DNA of 64,000 nt from Paracoccus wurundjeri (GCF_030678915.1 NZ_JAUUTZ010000018.1:35478-99477); one strand, 5' to 3'; counted from the first letter of the stretch, positions 43,165 through 54,314 are shown. A program made the numbers and translations. The notes: generated from the letters alone by a model not told the origin.

Positions 43165-44358
43165 ATGAATATACATGAATATCAGGCCAAGGCGTTGCTG
43201 CGCCAATACGGTGCGCCGGTCAGTGACGGTCGCGTCGTCGTGAAGGCGGACGAAGCGAAATCCGCAGCAGGTGAACTGGATGGCCCCCTTTGGGTCGTGA
43301 AAGCGCAGATTCATGCGGGTGGCCGCGGCAAAGGCAGCTTCAAAGAGGCCGAGGCCGGCGAAAAAGGCGGCGTCCGTCTTGCGAAATCGGTGGCCGAAGC
43401 GGAAGAACTGACCCGTCAGATGCTGGGCCGCACCCTGATTACCCATCAGACCGGCCCGTCGGGGAAGCAGGTCAACCGCATCTATATCGAAGATGGCTCT
43501 GATATCGAACGCGAGCTATATCTTGCTTTGCTGGTCGATCGCGGCAGTTCGCGCATCAGTTTCGTTGCCTCGACCGAAGGCGGTATGGATATCGAGGAAG
43601 TGGCGGCCAAGACCCCGGAAAAAATCGTCAGCTTCAGCGTGGATCCCGCATCGGGGCTGTCGGACTTTCATGGCCGCCGCGTGGCGTTCGCCCTTGACCT
43701 CAAGGGCGCGCAGGTCAAGCAATGCGTCGCATTGATCCGCAATCTCTATCGCATGTTCATCGAAAAGGACATGGAGATGCTTGAGATCAATCCGCTGATC
43801 GTCACGACCGACGGCAATCTGAAATGCCTCGACGCCAAGATGGGCTTCGACAATAATGCCCTGTATCGCCAATCAGATATCCTGGCCCTGCGCGACGAGA
43901 CAGAGGAAGACCCCAAAGAACTCGCCGCTTCGAAATTCGACCTGAACTATATCGCCCTTGATGGCGAGATAGGGTGCATGGTGAATGGCGCGGGACTGGC
44001 CATGGCGACAATGGATATCATCAAGCTTTACGGGGCAGAACCCGCGAATTTCCTTGATGTCGGCGGCGGCGCAACCAAGGAGAAGGTGACCGAAGCCTTC
44101 AAGATCATCACCTCGGATCCCAATGTCAAAGGCATTCTGGTCAATATCTTTGGCGGCATCATGCGCTGCGACATCATCGCCGAGGGTATCGTGGCTGCGG
44201 TGAAAGAGGTCGGATTGCAGGTTCCGCTGGTTGTCCGGCTGGAGGGAACGAATGTCGACAAGGGCAAGCAGATCATCAGCGAAAGCGGGCTGAATGTCAC
44301 CTCTGCAGATGATCTGAAGGATGGAGCTGAAAAGATCGTGAAGGCGGTGAAGGGATAG
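43165..44358 (+). CDS. sucC: Succinyl-CoA synthetase beta subunit
   Basis: SucC binds the nucleotide and part of succinate in succinyl-CoA synthetase. The 397-residue protein has the ATP-grasp fold: [57 protein letters not shown] and [26 protein letters not shown] lies 6 bases upstream. It is the first gene of the sucC-sucD-...-sucA-sucB series. Confidence 0.97.
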   Translation: MNIHEYQAKALLRQYGAPVSDGRVVVKADEAKSAAGELDGPLWVVKAQIHAGGRGKGSFKEAEAGEKGGVRLAKSVAEAEELTRQMLGRTLITHQTGPSGKQVNRIYIEDGSDIERELYLALLVDRGSSRISFVASTEGGMDIEEVAAKTPEKIVSFSVDPASGLSDFHGRRVAFALDLKGAQVKQCVALIRNLYRMFIEKDMEMLEINPLIVTTDGNLKCLDAKMGFDNNALYRQSDILALRDETEEDPKELAASKFDLNYIALDGEIGCMVNGAGLAMATMDIIKLYGAEPANFLDVGGGATKEKVTEAFKIITSDPNVKGILVNIFGGIMRCDIIAEGIVAAVKEVGLQVPLVVRLEGTNVDKGKQIISESGLNVTSADDLKDGAEKIVKAVKG

Positions 44359-44440
44359 AAACCGGCGTGTCGAAATACGCCACCTGACCCCATGACACCC
44401 AACACGATCTCACAGTAACCTTGAATCGCAGGAGCCAAAC

Positions 44441-45325
44441 ATGGCCATTCTCGTAGACAAGAACACCAAAGTCATCTGCCAGGGCCTGACCGGCTCGCAG
44501 GGGACATTCCATACCGAACAGGCGATCGCCTATGGCACCCGGATGGTCGGCGGCGTGACCCCCGGCAAGGGCGGAACCGAACATCTGGACCTGCCCGTTT
44601 TCAATTCGGTGCATGAAGCCGTCGCGGAGACCGGCGCGACCGCCTCTGCGATCTATGTGCCGCCGCCCTTTGCCGCCGACTCGATCCTTGAGGCCATCGA
44701 CGCGGAAGTGCCGCTGATCGTCGCCATCACCGAGGGCATTCCCGTTCTGGACATGTTGCGCGTCAAACGCGCGCTTCAGGGCAGTAACTCCCTTCTGATC
44801 GGCCCGAACTGCCCCGGCATCATGACGCCCGATGAATGCAAGATCGGCATCATGCCCGGCAATATCTTCAAACGGGGCTCGGTCGGGGTCGTATCCCGTT
44901 CCGGCACCCTGACCTATGAGGCCGTCAAGCAAACCTCTGATGTCGGTCTGGGTCAGTCAAGCGCCGTGGGAATCGGCGGTGACCCGATCAAGGGGCTGGA
45001 GCATATCGACGTGCTGGCCATGTTCCTTGACGATCCCGAAACCGAGTCGATCATCATGATCGGCGAAATCGGTGGTTCTGCCGAGGAAGAAGCCGCCGAG
45101 TTTCTGGCCGATCAGAAGAAGAAAGGCAAATGGAAGCCGGTCGCCGGTTTCATTGCCGGACGTACTGCGCCTCCGGGTCGCCGCATGGGCCATGCCGGCG
45201 CCATCGTTTCGGGCGGCAAAGGCGATGCCGAATCCAAGATCGAAGCCATGAAGAAGGCCGGCGTCGTGGTTGCCGACAGTCCTGCGGGACTCGGCGAAGC
45301 GGTTTTGAAGGCCATTGGACGCTAA
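44441..45325 (+). CDS. sucD: Succinyl-CoA synthetase alpha subunit
   Basis: SucD binds CoA and carries the phospho-His. The 294-residue protein has [20 protein letters not shown] for Co[18 protein letters not shown], and the phosphorylated His in [22 protein letters not shown] lies 8 bases upstream of the ATG. It follows sucC after 82 bases. Confidence 0.97.
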   Translation: MAILVDKNTKVICQGLTGSQGTFHTEQAIAYGTRMVGGVTPGKGGTEHLDLPVFNSVHEAVAETGATASAIYVPPPFAADSILEAIDAEVPLIVAITEGIPVLDMLRVKRALQGSNSLLIGPNCPGIMTPDECKIGIMPGNIFKRGSVGVVSRSGTLTYEAVKQTSDVGLGQSSAVGIGGDPIKGLEHIDVLAMFLDDPETESIIMIGEIGGSAEEEAAEFLADQKKKGKWKPVAGFIAGRTAPPGRRMGHAGAIVSGGKGDAESKIEAMKKAGVVVADSPAGLGEAVLKAIGR

Positions 45326-45401
45326 CGCGTTGATGAATTGACAGTCCCGACCCTCGACTTAAGTATGGGGACGGGGCGTAAGTACCGCGCGAGGGGACGA
45401 C

Positions 45402-45806
45402 GTGGAAGAACAGGATGCAAATGCCCAGCCAATCAGTTCCGCCGCAATGCGGGCTGGAAGCTGCTCCGGTTCCATCGCGCCACTGTCATTCGCGACGGTA
45501 CTGGCGCTATCCGCTTGTGGCGCCGGCAAATCGGAGGAGCTGATTCTTCCGGGCGGCATCCCGGCCAGAACCAATCTGCACGAGGCAAGCACTCTGCCCC
45601 CGGAATCCGTCCGAACTGTCGCCCGCCGGGATTATGGCTGGCGGCTGATTTACCATCCCGCCCGTGCACCCGCCTCTGCCGGCCAGGCTGCTGCGCGGGC
45701 GCTTTGCAATCTGGAAAGCCGCTCGGTCCAGCGGATCGAGAATATTCCCCGCATTGACCCCTATGCCGATTACGGCGCTGCAATTATCGATATCTACTGT
45801 GTCTGA
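45402..45806 (+). CDS. Small putative lipoprotein between sucD and sucA
   Basis: The 134-residue frame starts at GTG 45402 with GAGGGG 7 bases upstream. A hydrophobic stretch ends in the lipobox-like LALSAC at residues 34-39, after an unusually long, nearly uncharged N-region. The C-terminal part (RDYGWRLIYHPARAPASAGQ, then AARALCNLESRS and ending AAIIDIYCV) looks like a small folded domain with two Cys. An internal start at Met16 (45447) would give a more normal signal. Function unknown. It ends 31 bases before sucA. Confidence 0.6.
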   Translation: MEEQDANAQPISSAAMRAGSCSGSIAPLSFATVLALSACGAGKSEELILPGGIPARTNLHEASTLPPESVRTVARRDYGWRLIYHPARAPASAGQAAARALCNLESRSVQRIENIPRIDPYADYGAAIIDIYCV

Positions 45807-45837
45807 AACCCTCCCAGCCCTGAACCGGGGATAAGCC

Positions 45838-48804
45838 ATGACCGATCAGCCCAAAAACTCAGATTTTCACGATTCCTCGTTTCTTCAGGGCCATAACGCG
45901 GCCTATATGGAACAGCTTTACGGCCAGTGGGCCAAGGATCCCGCAGCGGTGGATCAAGCCTGGGGCGCGTTTTTTCAGGCACTTGGCGACCCTCAGGACG
46001 ACGCCCTTCGTGAGGCAAAGGGTGCGTCCTGGGCGCGGACGGACTGGCCCCCGGCCGCCACGGACGAGAATATCTCGGCTCTGACCGGCGAATGGCCCGA
46101 GGCGACAAAACCCGAAGCCGATGCCGCCGCGAAGAAGATCGCCCAGAAAGCCACCGAGAAAGGCATCGATCTTTCGGCCGCGCAAATGCAGCAGGCAGTG
46201 CTGGATTCCATCCGCGCGCTCATGCTGATCCGCGCCTATCGGATCCGCGGCCATCTGCATGCCGATCTGGATCCTTTGGGCCTGCGCGACATTCCCGATC
46301 ATGGCGAATTGAAAGCAGCTACCTATGGTTTCGGTCCTGGTGATCTTGACCGGCCGATCTTCATCGACAATGTGCTGGGTCTTGAAATCGCCTCGGTTCG
46401 CCAGATTGCGGAATTGATGAAGCGCACCTATTGCGGCACATTCGCGCTGCAATACATGCATATTTCCGACCCCGAGGAAGCTGCCTGGCTGAAAGAACGG
46501 ATCGAGGGCTATGGCAAGGAAATCCAGTTCACCAAGGTCGGCCGCCGCGCCATCCTGAACAAGCTTGTCGAGGCCGAAGGTTTCGAAAAATTCCTTCATG
46601 TCAAGTATATGGGCACCAAGCGCTTCGGTCTGGATGGCGGTGAAACGCTTATCCCGGCGATGGAACAGATCATCAAACGCGGCGGTGCGCTTGGCGTGAA
46701 AGAGATCGTCATCGGCATGCCTCATCGTGGTCGCCTGTCGGTGCTGGCCAATGTGCTAAGCAAACCGTTCCGCGCGATCTTCCACGAGTTTCAGGGCGGC
46801 AGCTTCAAACCCGAGGCGGTGGACGGTTCCGGCGATGTGAAATACCATCTGGGCGCCTCGGCGGATCGTGAATTCGACGGCAACAAGGTGCATCTGTCAC
46901 TGACCGCCAATCCCAGCCATCTCGAAGCGGTGAACCCGGTTGTTCTGGGTAAGGCGCGGGCGAAAAGCGATCAGCTTTCCGACGGGCCTGACCGGACGGC
47001 GGTTCTGCCGATCCTGCTGCATGGCGATGCGGCATTCGCGGGTCAGGGCGTGGTCGCGGAATGTCTGCAACTTTCCGGAATCCGCGGTCACAAGACCGGC
47101 GGCACCATGCATATCGTGGTAAATAACCAGATCGGGTTCACCACCGCTCCGCATTTCAGCCGCACATCGCCCTATCCCACCGATATCGCGATGATGGTCG
47201 AGGCGCCGATCTTCCATGTGAATGGCGACGATCCCGAAGCCGTGGTTCATGCCGCGCGCGTGGCGACCGAGTTCCGGCAGAAATTCCACAAGGACGTGGT
47301 GATCGACATCATCTGCTATCGCCGCTTTGGCCATAACGAGGGCGATGAGCCCATGTTCACCAACCCGGCCATGTATACCAAGATCAAGTCTCACAAGACG
47401 ACCTTGCAGCTTTATACCGAGCGGCTGGTGGCTGACGGGCTGATCCCCGAAGGCGAAATCGACGATATGAAGGCCACCTTCCAGGCGCATTTGAACGAAG
47501 AGTTCGAAATCGGCAAGAATTACAAGCCGAACAAGGCCGACTGGCTGGACGGAAAATGGTCCGGCATGGAGCGGGAGGGGGCCGAGTATGTCCCCGGCCA
47601 GACAGGTATCGCACCCGAGTTGATGACCCGGATCGGCAAGGCACTGACCACGATCCCCGACAAGATAAACTTGCACAAGACCGTCGGCAGGCTGCTGGAA
47701 TCCAAGAAGAAGATGTTCGCAACCGGCGAGGGTTTCGATTGGGCGACCGGCGAGGCGCTGGCATTCGGTTCACTGCTGACCGAAGGGCATGCCGTGCGGC
47801 TGTCGGGTCAGGACAGTTCACGGGGGACGTTCAGCCAGCGCCATTCGGCCATCATCGACCAGACCGCCGAAGAGCGTTATTACCCGCTGAACCATATCGA
47901 AAAAGGTCAGGCCAGTTACGAAGTCATCGACTCGATGCTGTCGGAATATGCGGTTCTGGGCTTTGAATACGGTTATTCGCTGGCCGAACCGAATGCGCTG
48001 GTCTTGTGGGAAGCGCAATTCGGTGATTTTGCCAACGGCGCGCAGATCATGTTCGACCAGTTCATTTCATCGGGCGAGAAGAAGTGGCTGCGGATGTCCG
48101 GCCTTGTGATGCTGTTGCCGCATGGTTTCGAAGGTCAGGGTCCCGAGCACAGCTCTGCCCGGCTTGAGCGTTTCCTGCAAATGTGCGCCGAAGACAACTG
48201 GATCGTTGCCAATTGTACGACCCCGGCCAATTACTTCCACATCCTGCGCCGCCAGATCCATCGCGATTTCCGGAAGCCGCTGGTGCTGATGACGCCAAAA
48301 TCGCTGCTGCGCCATCCGCTGGCGATCAGCAAGGCCGAGGAGTTCCAGACCGGCTCGACCTTCCACCGCGTTCTTTGGGATGATGCGGAACGCGGCAATT
48401 CTCCGACCACACTTGCTGCGGATGACAAGATCCGCCGCGTCGTCCTTTGCTCGGGCAAGGTTTATTACGATCTGCTCAAGGCACGGGATGAGGCGGGGAT
48501 TACGGATGTCTACCTGCTGCGACTTGAACAGTTCTACCCTTTCCCCGCGCAGGCGATGGTCAAGGAACTGGGTCGTTTCAAACAGGCCGAGATGGTCTGG
48601 TGCCAGGAAGAGCCCAAGAATCAGGGCGGCTGGTCATTCATCGAGCCTTACATCGAATGGGTGCTTGAGCGTCTGGGAGCCAAGCACAACCGTGCCCGTT
48701 ACGTCGGACGCAATGCAGCTGCCTCGCCCGCAACCGGGCTTGCCTCGCGCCACAAAGCTGAACAAGAAGCGCTGGTGAACGAAGCGCTCAATATCGAAGG
48801 ATAA
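45838..48804 (+). CDS. sucA: 2-oxoglutarate dehydrogenase E1 component
   Basis: SucA decarboxylates 2-oxoglutarate with thiamine diphosphate in the TCA cycle. The 988-residue protein has the N-terminal E2-binding segment [37 protein letters not shown], the TPP-binding [18 protein letters not shown] and NNQIGFTT, and [20 protein letters not shown] in the C-terminal half. The length is that of the family. It is 4 bases from sucB, so the two are cotranscribed. Confidence 0.98.
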   Translation: MTDQPKNSDFHDSSFLQGHNAAYMEQLYGQWAKDPAAVDQAWGAFFQALGDPQDDALREAKGASWARTDWPPAATDENISALTGEWPEATKPEADAAAKKIAQKATEKGIDLSAAQMQQAVLDSIRALMLIRAYRIRGHLHADLDPLGLRDIPDHGELKAATYGFGPGDLDRPIFIDNVLGLEIASVRQIAELMKRTYCGTFALQYMHISDPEEAAWLKERIEGYGKEIQFTKVGRRAILNKLVEAEGFEKFLHVKYMGTKRFGLDGGETLIPAMEQIIKRGGALGVKEIVIGMPHRGRLSVLANVLSKPFRAIFHEFQGGSFKPEAVDGSGDVKYHLGASADREFDGNKVHLSLTANPSHLEAVNPVVLGKARAKSDQLSDGPDRTAVLPILLHGDAAFAGQGVVAECLQLSGIRGHKTGGTMHIVVNNQIGFTTAPHFSRTSPYPTDIAMMVEAPIFHVNGDDPEAVVHAARVATEFRQKFHKDVVIDIICYRRFGHNEGDEPMFTNPAMYTKIKSHKTTLQLYTERLVADGLIPEGEIDDMKATFQAHLNEEFEIGKNYKPNKADWLDGKWSGMEREGAEYVPGQTGIAPELMTRIGKALTTIPDKINLHKTVGRLLESKKKMFATGEGFDWATGEALAFGSLLTEGHAVRLSGQDSSRGTFSQRHSAIIDQTAEERYYPLNHIEKGQASYEVIDSMLSEYAVLGFEYGYSLAEPNALVLWEAQFGDFANGAQIMFDQFISSGEKKWLRMSGLVMLLPHGFEGQGPEHSSARLERFLQMCAEDNWIVANCTTPANYFHILRRQIHRDFRKPLVLMTPKSLLRHPLAISKAEEFQTGSTFHRVLWDDAERGNSPTTLAADDKIRRVVLCSGKVYYDLLKARDEAGITDVYLLRLEQFYPFPAQAMVKELGRFKQAEMVWCQEEPKNQGGWSFIEPYIEWVLERLGAKHNRARYVGRNAAASPATGLASRHKAEQEALVNEALNIEG

Positions 48805-48808
48805 TCCG

Positions 48809-50335
48809 ATGACCACCGAAGTTCGCGTCCCCGCATTGGGAGAATCCGTTACCGAGGCAACCATCGCCACCTGGTTCAAGAAGCCCGGCGATACCGTCGC
48901 GGTCGATGAAATGCTGTGCGAATTGGAAACCGACAAGGTGACGGTCGAGGTGCCAAGCCCTGCCGCAGGTGTTCTGTCGGAAATCGTCGCGGCAGAGGGT
49001 ACGACCGTAAGCCCCGACGCCTTGCTGGCGCAGATCACCGAAGGGGCAGCCGGTGATGCTCCGAAAGCCGATGCGCCCAAGCCGCAGGCGGCAAAGGCAG
49101 ATACGACAGAAACCGATACGGACGCGCCGGATGCAACACCTGCCGGAGGCGGTGCCGCAATCGATGTCATGGTGCCCGCACTGGGCGAAAGCGTCAGCGA
49201 GGCCACCGTCGCCACCTGGTTCAAACAGGTTGGCGACAGCGTCGCGGCAGATGAAATGCTATGTGAACTCGAAACCGATAAGGTTTCGGTGGAAGTTCCC
49301 GCCCCCTCTGCCGGTGTTCTGGCCGAGATCCTTGCACCCGAAGGGACAGTTGTCGACGCAAAGGCCAAGCTGGCGGTGATTACCGAAGGTGCAGGCAGCG
49401 CGGCCTCAGCCCCTGCCCCTGCCCCTGCGGACGTTTTCACCGGTAGCACGACCGGCTCGGGCAAGGATGTCGAAGATGCTCCGGCGGCCAAAAAGGCGAT
49501 GGCCGAAAAGGGCATCAGCCGGGATCAGGTTCAAGGTTCGGGTCGTGATGGCCGGGTCATGAAACAGGATGTTGCAGGCGCATCCACCGCTGCCGCAGCA
49601 GCGGTCCCGGCAGCAGCACGCCCGGCACAGGATGCCGCCCGCGAGGAACGGGTCAAGATGACCCGTCTGCGCCAGACGATCGCGCGCCGCCTGAAAGACG
49701 CGCAGAATACCGCCGCGATGCTGACCACCTATAACGAAGCCGATATGTCCGGCATCATGCAGCTTCGCAACGAATACAAGGAAGCCTTCGAAAAGAAGCA
49801 CAAGGTCAAGCTGGGCTTCATGTCCTTCTTCACCAAGGCCTGCTGCCATGCGCTTAAGGAAGTGCCCGAAGTCAACGCCGAGATCGACGGCACCGAGGTC
49901 GTGTACAAGAACTACGTCAATATGGGCGTGGCGGTTGGCACTCCCTCGGGGCTGGTGGTTCCTGTCCTGCGCGACGCCGACCAGAAAAGCTTTGCCGAGA
50001 TCGAGAAGGAAATCGGCGCGTTGGGCGTCAAGGCCCGCGATGGCAAGCTGTCGATGGCCGAGATGCAGGGCGGCACCTTCACTATCTCGAATGGTGGTGT
50101 TTACGGTTCACTGATGTCCTCGCCCATCCTGAACCCGCCGCAATCGGGTATTCTGGGAATGCACAAGATTCAGGAGCGTCCGATGGTTGTCGGCGGCGAG
50201 ATCGTGATCCGGCCGATGATGTATCTCGCGCTGTCCTATGACCACCGCATCGTTGACGGCAAGGGTGCGGTGACCTTCCTTGTCCGGGTCAAGGAAGCAT
50301 TGGAGGATCCGCGCAGACTGCTGATGGATCTCTAG
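48809..50335 (+). CDS. sucB: Dihydrolipoyl succinyltransferase (E2), two lipoyl domains
   Basis: SucB carries the succinyl group on lipoyl-lysine and passes it to CoA. The 508-residue protein has two lipoyl domains, with the modified Lys at 43 ([11 protein letters not shown]) and 158 ([11 protein letters not shown]), separated by an Ala/Thr/Asp linker. Then come a peripheral-subunit-binding domain (about 220-260, [22 protein letters not shown]) and the catalytic domain with [10 protein letters not shown] (His479, Asp483). E. coli SucB has one lipoyl domain and about 405 residues. SucA and lpd lie in the same cluster. Confidence 0.96.
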   Translation: MTTEVRVPALGESVTEATIATWFKKPGDTVAVDEMLCELETDKVTVEVPSPAAGVLSEIVAAEGTTVSPDALLAQITEGAAGDAPKADAPKPQAAKADTTETDTDAPDATPAGGGAAIDVMVPALGESVSEATVATWFKQVGDSVAADEMLCELETDKVSVEVPAPSAGVLAEILAPEGTVVDAKAKLAVITEGAGSAASAPAPAPADVFTGSTTGSGKDVEDAPAAKKAMAEKGISRDQVQGSGRDGRVMKQDVAGASTAAAAAVPAAARPAQDAAREERVKMTRLRQTIARRLKDAQNTAAMLTTYNEADMSGIMQLRNEYKEAFEKKHKVKLGFMSFFTKACCHALKEVPEVNAEIDGTEVVYKNYVNMGVAVGTPSGLVVPVLRDADQKSFAEIEKEIGALGVKARDGKLSMAEMQGGTFTISNGGVYGSLMSSPILNPPQSGILGMHKIQERPMVVGGEIVIRPMMYLALSYDHRIVDGKGAVTFLVRVKEALEDPRRLLMDL

Positions 50336-50347
50336 AACGCGAAAGGA

Positions 50348-50370
50348 CCGGGGCGGGATAACCGTCCCGG
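50348..50370 (+). other. Intercistronic hairpin between sucB and the EVE gene
   Basis: CCGGGGCGG pairs with CCGTCCCGG (one G-U) around a 5-base loop, with no T run after. It may reduce readthrough or protect the upstream sucAB mRNA from decay. Confidence 0.45.
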
Positions 50371-50383
50371 CGCAGAGGTTTTC

Positions 50384-50854
50384 ATGACTGAAACGACGGC
50401 AGACGCCACTCCAAAACAGGCCGCACTGGTTCAACCCGAACAGATTCGGAACTGGATCGGCGTTGTCAGTCGTGACGATGTCCGTCAGGGCGTCAGCGGC
50501 GGTTTTGTCATGATGGAACAGGGTAAGCTGGGGCCCCTCCTGCGTTTCAATCCCGGCGACTGGCTGATCTTTTATTCGCCGCGTGCCACCTTGTCCGACA
50601 GAAAACCGCTCAAGAAATTCACTGCAATCGGCCGCGTCACCGATGCCGAGCCCTATCAGGTTCCGATGGAAACCGGGAAAACGGTTTTTCGTCGTGATAT
50701 CGACTGGATGAAAGCCAAGGAAGTCCAGATCTCCGATCTCAGCGAAAAACTGGATTTCATGCGGGGAAACTGGGGAATGCTGACACGGCGTGGTCTGTTC
50801 GAGATTACGGATGCGGACCGACATGTCATCCGCGTTGCCATGACAGGAGAATGA
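50384..50854 (+). CDS. EVE domain protein (UPF0310-like)
   Basis: The 156-residue protein holds an EVE domain, of the PUA/YTH-like superfamily thought to bind modified bases: RNWIGVVSRDDVRQGVSGGF, PLLRFNPGDWLIFYSPR and KFTAIGRVTDAEPYQ fit that fold. The C-terminal FMRGNWGMLTRRGLFEIT also belongs. No partner domain is attached. It follows sucB by 48 bases; the place in the TCA cluster is odd and may be due to chance. Confidence 0.85.
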   Translation: MTETTADATPKQAALVQPEQIRNWIGVVSRDDVRQGVSGGFVMMEQGKLGPLLRFNPGDWLIFYSPRATLSDRKPLKKFTAIGRVTDAEPYQVPMETGKTVFRRDIDWMKAKEVQISDLSEKLDFMRGNWGMLTRRGLFEITDADRHVIRVAMTGE

Positions 50855-50858
50855 CATC

Positions 50859-51116
50859 ATGCAATTGCTTGCGCATTACCGGATCAGTTCCGGCTACGAC
50901 AGGTTCAAGTCCGCGTTCGACGCGGATGCGGAGGATCGCGGGCATAACAGCCTGTCGCTGCTGCAATTATGGCGGGAAGACAACTCGAATATATGGGCTT
51001 TATACGACGTCGCTGATGCTGCGGCCGCGCGTGCCTATCTGAACGGCGCTGCAGATGTGTTCAACAGCCAGGCAGGCGTCACGGCCACGGATTTCCACTT
51101 TGTCGAGACGGTGTAA
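50859..51116 (+). CDS. Small protein of unknown function
   Basis: The 85-residue protein (LLAHYRISSGYDRFKSAFDA, SLLQLWREDNSNIWALYDVA, ending TDFHFVETV) looks like a small ferredoxin-like alpha-beta domain of the dimeric barrel kind. AGGAG lies about 10 bases before the ATG, overlapping the end of the EVE gene. It reads as a real gene by codon use. Function unknown. Confidence 0.68.
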   Translation: MQLLAHYRISSGYDRFKSAFDADAEDRGHNSLSLLQLWREDNSNIWALYDVADAAAARAYLNGAADVFNSQAGVTATDFHFVETV

Positions 51117-51213
51117 ACGAATATTTGCCGCATATGCCAGCCGGTCTCCGAAGCCACGAATTGCCGATTGCGCGATCATTCGGATGCGTGGCGACCCGGC
51201 CGATGATAGTGAA

Positions 51214-51235
51214 GGCACCGGATTGATGCGGTGCC
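51214..51235 (+). terminator. Hairpin between the small unknown gene and lpd
   Basis: GGCACCG pairs perfectly with CGGTGCC around an 8-base loop, followed by CCGAATTTATACGG. It could end the sucAB transcript or sit in the lpd leader; there is no clean T run. Confidence 0.4.
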
Positions 51236-51289
51236 CCGAATTTATACGGTCAGGGAACCGCCCGACCCGAATGATAAAAGGAGTGTGCC

Positions 51290-52684
51290 ATGTCCACCTA
51301 TGATCTGATCGTGATCGGTGCCGGTCCCGGCGGTTATGTCTGCGCGATCCGCGCCGCTCAACTGGGGCTCAAGGTCGCCTGTGTCGAGGGGCGCGAGACA
51401 CTTGGCGGCACCTGCCTGAATGTTGGCTGCATTCCTTCGAAAGCTTTGCTGCATGCAAGCCATATGCTGCATGAGAGTCATGAGAATTTCGACAAGATGG
51501 GCCTTACCGGCGCCAGGATCAAAGTCGACTGGACGAAGATGCAGGGCTACAAATCCGAGACGGTCGGCACCAATACCAAGGGAATCGAATTCCTGTTCAA
51601 GAAGAACAAGATCGACTGGCTGAAGGGCTGGGCCAGCATCGAGTCGGCTGGCCGCGTCAAGGTCGGCGATACGGTGCATGACGCGAAGAATATCGTCATC
51701 GCGACCGGTTCCAGCCCCGCGCCTCTGAAAGGGGTCGAGGTCGATAACGATGCGGGGCTTATCGTCGATTCGACCGGCGCCTTGTCGCTGCCCAAGATCC
51801 CGAAATCCATGGTGGTGATCGGCGCTGGCGTGATCGGGCTTGAGCTTGGTTCGGTCTATGCCCGGCTTGGCGCCGAGGTGACGGTGGTCGAATATCTCGA
51901 TGTCATCACACCCGGCATGGATGGCGAAGTGCAGAAACAGTTCCAGAAAATCCTGTCCAAACAGGGGCTCAAATTCATCCTCGGCGCTGCGGTCAAAGGG
52001 GCCGAGGCGCTCAAGGGCAAGACCCGGCTCACCTATGCGTTGAAAAAGGACGACAACGAACATGTACTGGAGGCCGATTGCGTCCTTGTCGCCACTGGCC
52101 GCCGCCCGCATATCGAAGGGCTGGGGCTGGACAATCTGGGTATCGAGTTGACCGATCGCGGTTTCGTCAAGATCGATGAGCATTGGACAACCAATGTCAA
52201 AGGCATCTATGCCATTGGCGATTGCGTTCCCGGCCCGATGCTGGCCCATAAGGCCGAGGATGAGGGCATGGCGGTCGCCGAAATCATCGCGGGCAAACAT
52301 GGTCATGTGAATTACGACGTCATCCCCGGCGTGATCTACACCACGCCCGAAGTGGCCAATGTCGGCCTGACCGAGGAAGCGGCGAAGGAAACAGGACGCA
52401 AGATCAAGATCGGAAAATTCCCCTTCATGGGCAACGCCCGGGCCAAAGCGATGATGCAGCCCGAAGGTTTCGTGAAGCTGATCGCCGACGCCGAAACCGA
52501 TCGCATTCTGGGTTGCCATATCATCGGCCCGAATGCCGGAGAGATGATTCACGAAATCTGCGTTGCCATGGAATTCGGCGCCTCGGCGGAAGATATCGCA
52601 CTGACCTGCCACGCCCATCCGACAACCTCCGAAGCTGTTCGTGAAGCCGCTCTGGCCTGTGGTGACGGGGCAATTCATGTCTGA
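51290..52684 (+). CDS. lpd: Dihydrolipoyl dehydrogenase (E3)
   Basis: Lpd reoxidises the dihydrolipoyl groups of SucB with NAD+. The 464-residue protein has [20 protein letters not shown] for FAD, the redox disulfide in [19 protein letters not shown], a second Rossmann motif [20 protein letters not shown] for NAD, and the catalytic His-Glu in [18 protein letters not shown] lies 7 bases upstream. Its end overlaps the next gene by 8 bases. Confidence 0.97.
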   Translation: MSTYDLIVIGAGPGGYVCAIRAAQLGLKVACVEGRETLGGTCLNVGCIPSKALLHASHMLHESHENFDKMGLTGARIKVDWTKMQGYKSETVGTNTKGIEFLFKKNKIDWLKGWASIESAGRVKVGDTVHDAKNIVIATGSSPAPLKGVEVDNDAGLIVDSTGALSLPKIPKSMVVIGAGVIGLELGSVYARLGAEVTVVEYLDVITPGMDGEVQKQFQKILSKQGLKFILGAAVKGAEALKGKTRLTYALKKDDNEHVLEADCVLVATGRRPHIEGLGLDNLGIELTDRGFVKIDEHWTTNVKGIYAIGDCVPGPMLAHKAEDEGMAVAEIIAGKHGHVNYDVIPGVIYTTPEVANVGLTEEAAKETGRKIKIGKFPFMGNARAKAMMQPEGFVKLIADAETDRILGCHIIGPNAGEMIHEICVAMEFGASAEDIALTCHAHPTTSEAVREAALACGDGAIHV

Positions 52685-53162
52685 TGCGCCCTATCGGCGC
52701 ATAGGCCGGCGTGGCGTGATCCTTGCCGGTCTTGCATTGGCGGGTTGTGGAGGCAATGCAAGGCAGAAAACCGAAACGCGGGATCATTCGGGGCTTTACC
52801 CCAATGAAACGCCCTATCTCCGCTCGCGCATCAATTATTGGGCGGCATATTACCGGGTGCCTCCGTCACTCGTTCACCGCGTCATCATCCGCGAATCCCG
52901 GCATCGGCCCGGGGCCCGGAACGGCCCCTATTACGGGCTGATGCAGATCCTGCCTCAAACGGCACGCACGATGGGCTATCGCGGCCCGGCCAGTGGGCTT
53001 CTCGATGCCGACACCAATCTGAAATATGCGGTAAAATACCTGCGCGGCGCCTATCTGGTCGCCAATGGCAATCACGACAAGGCCGTAATGTGGTATGCGC
53101 GCGGATATTATTACGAGGCCAAGCGCAAAGGACTTCTGAAAGAAACCGGTTTGCGCAGCTGA
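52677..53162 (+). CDS. Lytic transglycosylase-like lipoprotein (SLT domain)
   Basis: The 161-residue protein has a lipobox, LALAGC, at about residues 21-26 after an Arg-rich N-region ([13 protein letters not shown]). The SLT domain starts near residue 65: [20 protein letters not shown] with the catalytic Glu, then [17 protein letters not shown] and the [13 protein letters not shown] repeat of the fold. It would cleave peptidoglycan from the outer membrane side. The Arg pair before the signal is close to a twin-arginine form. Its start overlaps lpd by 8 bases. Confidence 0.87.
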   Translation: MSDAPYRRIGRRGVILAGLALAGCGGNARQKTETRDHSGLYPNETPYLRSRINYWAAYYRVPPSLVHRVIIRESRHRPGARNGPYYGLMQILPQTARTMGYRGPASGLLDADTNLKYAVKYLRGAYLVANGNHDKAVMWYARGYYYEAKRKGLLKETGLRS

Positions 53163-53169
53163 AGCGCAG

Positions 53170-53195
53170 CTTCTCTTCACGAAACATCCTCGGGG
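53170..53195 (+). repeat. Dispersed intergenic repeat, copy 3
   Basis: CTTCTCTTCACGAAACATCCTCGGGG lies just after the transglycosylase stop, in the same orientation relative to the upstream gene as the copy after glmM. It shares the TTCACGAAA-A-TCCT-GGGG core with copy 2. Confidence 0.5.
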
Positions 53196-53220
53196 CTGAA
53201 AACTGCGCCGAAAATGCAAG

Positions 53221-53240
53221 AGGGGGCGCAAGCGCCCCCT
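53221..53240 (+). terminator. Terminator after the lpd-transglycosylase unit
   Basis: AGGGGGCGC pairs with GCGCCCCCT around an AA loop and is followed by TATTT. It lies between two convergent units and could serve both. Confidence 0.75.
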
Positions 53241-53306
53241 TATTTCGTGCCGTCAGGCATAAGCGCTGCCGCACCCCGAGAAGGGCGGAACAGCCGGGTC
53301 GCCGTC

Positions 53307-54230
53307 TCAGGCACCCTTGTAGATATCGACCAGCTTCTGAAGCATATCCAGCGCGTCCTCGCGCGATCTCTGGAAGCTGTTGCGGCCGATGATCGATCCG
53401 TTGCCGCCGCCGTCACGAATGGCCCGGGCATCGTCGTAAACCGCATCGGCCCCTTTCGCCGCGCCGCCCGAGAAGACGACAATCCGGCGACCGGCAAAGG
53501 CCGATTGCATGCAATGCTCGACCCGCTTGGCCTGGGTCGAGATATCGATCTTCTGCGCTTCATAGACCTTTTTGGCCTCGCCCAGTTCCAGATGATCGGT
53601 GGACAGCTTGATCTTGATGATATGCGCCCCCAGCAACGCGGCCATCTGCGCCGCATAGGCCGCGATATCGATCGCCGTCTCTCCGTCTTTCGAGATCGCC
53701 TCGCCGCGCGGATAGGACCAGATCACGGTCGCCACGCCTTTGGCGGCGGCCTCCCGGCGCATTTCCTTGATTTCCTCGAACATATCCAGCGCCATGTCCG
53801 AGCCCGGATAGATCGTGAATCCGATCGCCGCACAGCCAAGCCGAAGCGCGTCATCCACGCTTGCCGTCAGAGCCTGATTCTTGCCCGCGGTATTTGACAT
53901 CAGGCTGTTGGCGCTGTTGACCTTGAGAATGGTCGGAATCTGGCCCGCGAAAGTATCGGCCCCGGCTTCGATCATGCCCAGCGGCGCGGCAAAGGCGTTC
54001 AGCCCCGCATCGATTGCAAGCTGATAATGGTAATGCGGATCATATCCGCCCGGATTAGGCGCGAATGACCGGGCCGGTCCGTGCTCGAAGCCCTGATCGA
54101 CGGGAAGAATGATCATCTTGCCGGTTCCGGCAAGCTTACCGGTCATCAGCATCCGCGCGAGCTGCGCCTTTACGCCCGGAGTTTCACCTTCGTAATTCGA
54201 AAGAATGCGACGCACCGTATCGGTCATCAT
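53307..54230 (-). CDS. fbaB: Class I fructose-bisphosphate aldolase (DhnA/FbaB family)
   Basis: This aldolase splits or forms fructose 1,6-bisphosphate through a Schiff-base Lys. The 307-residue protein has MIILPVDQGFEHGPARSF, GAAAIG-type barrel strands (CAAIGFTIYPGSD), VIWSYPRGEAISKDGETAID, and IKIKLSTDHLEL with the likely catalytic Lys, as in DhnA-type enzymes. Two adjacent ATGs lie at 54230 and 54227; GGAG lies 9 bases before the first. A LacI-type site lies 61-74 bases upstream. Confidence 0.92.
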   Translation of the reverse strand: MMTDTVRRILSNYEGETPGVKAQLARMLMTGKLAGTGKMIILPVDQGFEHGPARSFAPNPGGYDPHYHYQLAIDAGLNAFAAPLGMIEAGADTFAGQIPTILKVNSANSLMSNTAGKNQALTASVDDALRLGCAAIGFTIYPGSDMALDMFEEIKEMRREAAAKGVATVIWSYPRGEAISKDGETAIDIAAYAAQMAALLGAHIIKIKLSTDHLELGEAKKVYEAQKIDISTQAKRVEHCMQSAFAGRRIVVFSGGAAKGADAVYDDARAIRDGGGNGSIIGRNSFQRSREDALDMLQKLVDIYKGA

Positions 54231-54290
54231 TATCAAATGCTCCTATCCTGATTGCGGGCTGCATAACATGCAGAGCAGCACTGACAATCT

Positions 54291-54304
54291 TGTTTTCGCT
54301 AACA
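54291..54304. promoter_or_regulatory. LacI-type operator upstream of fbaB
   Basis: TGTTTTCGCTAACA (TGTTAGCGAAAACA on the coding strand) differs from the zwf site in few positions and keeps the central CG. It lies in the fbaB leader. Binding by CceR is inference. Confidence 0.5.
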
Positions 54305-54314
54305 GTTTTTCGAT

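Noticed and set aside
51242..52678. Long minus-strand open frame opposite lpd
   Set aside because: Antisense shadow of lpd; no start signal or recognisable domain.
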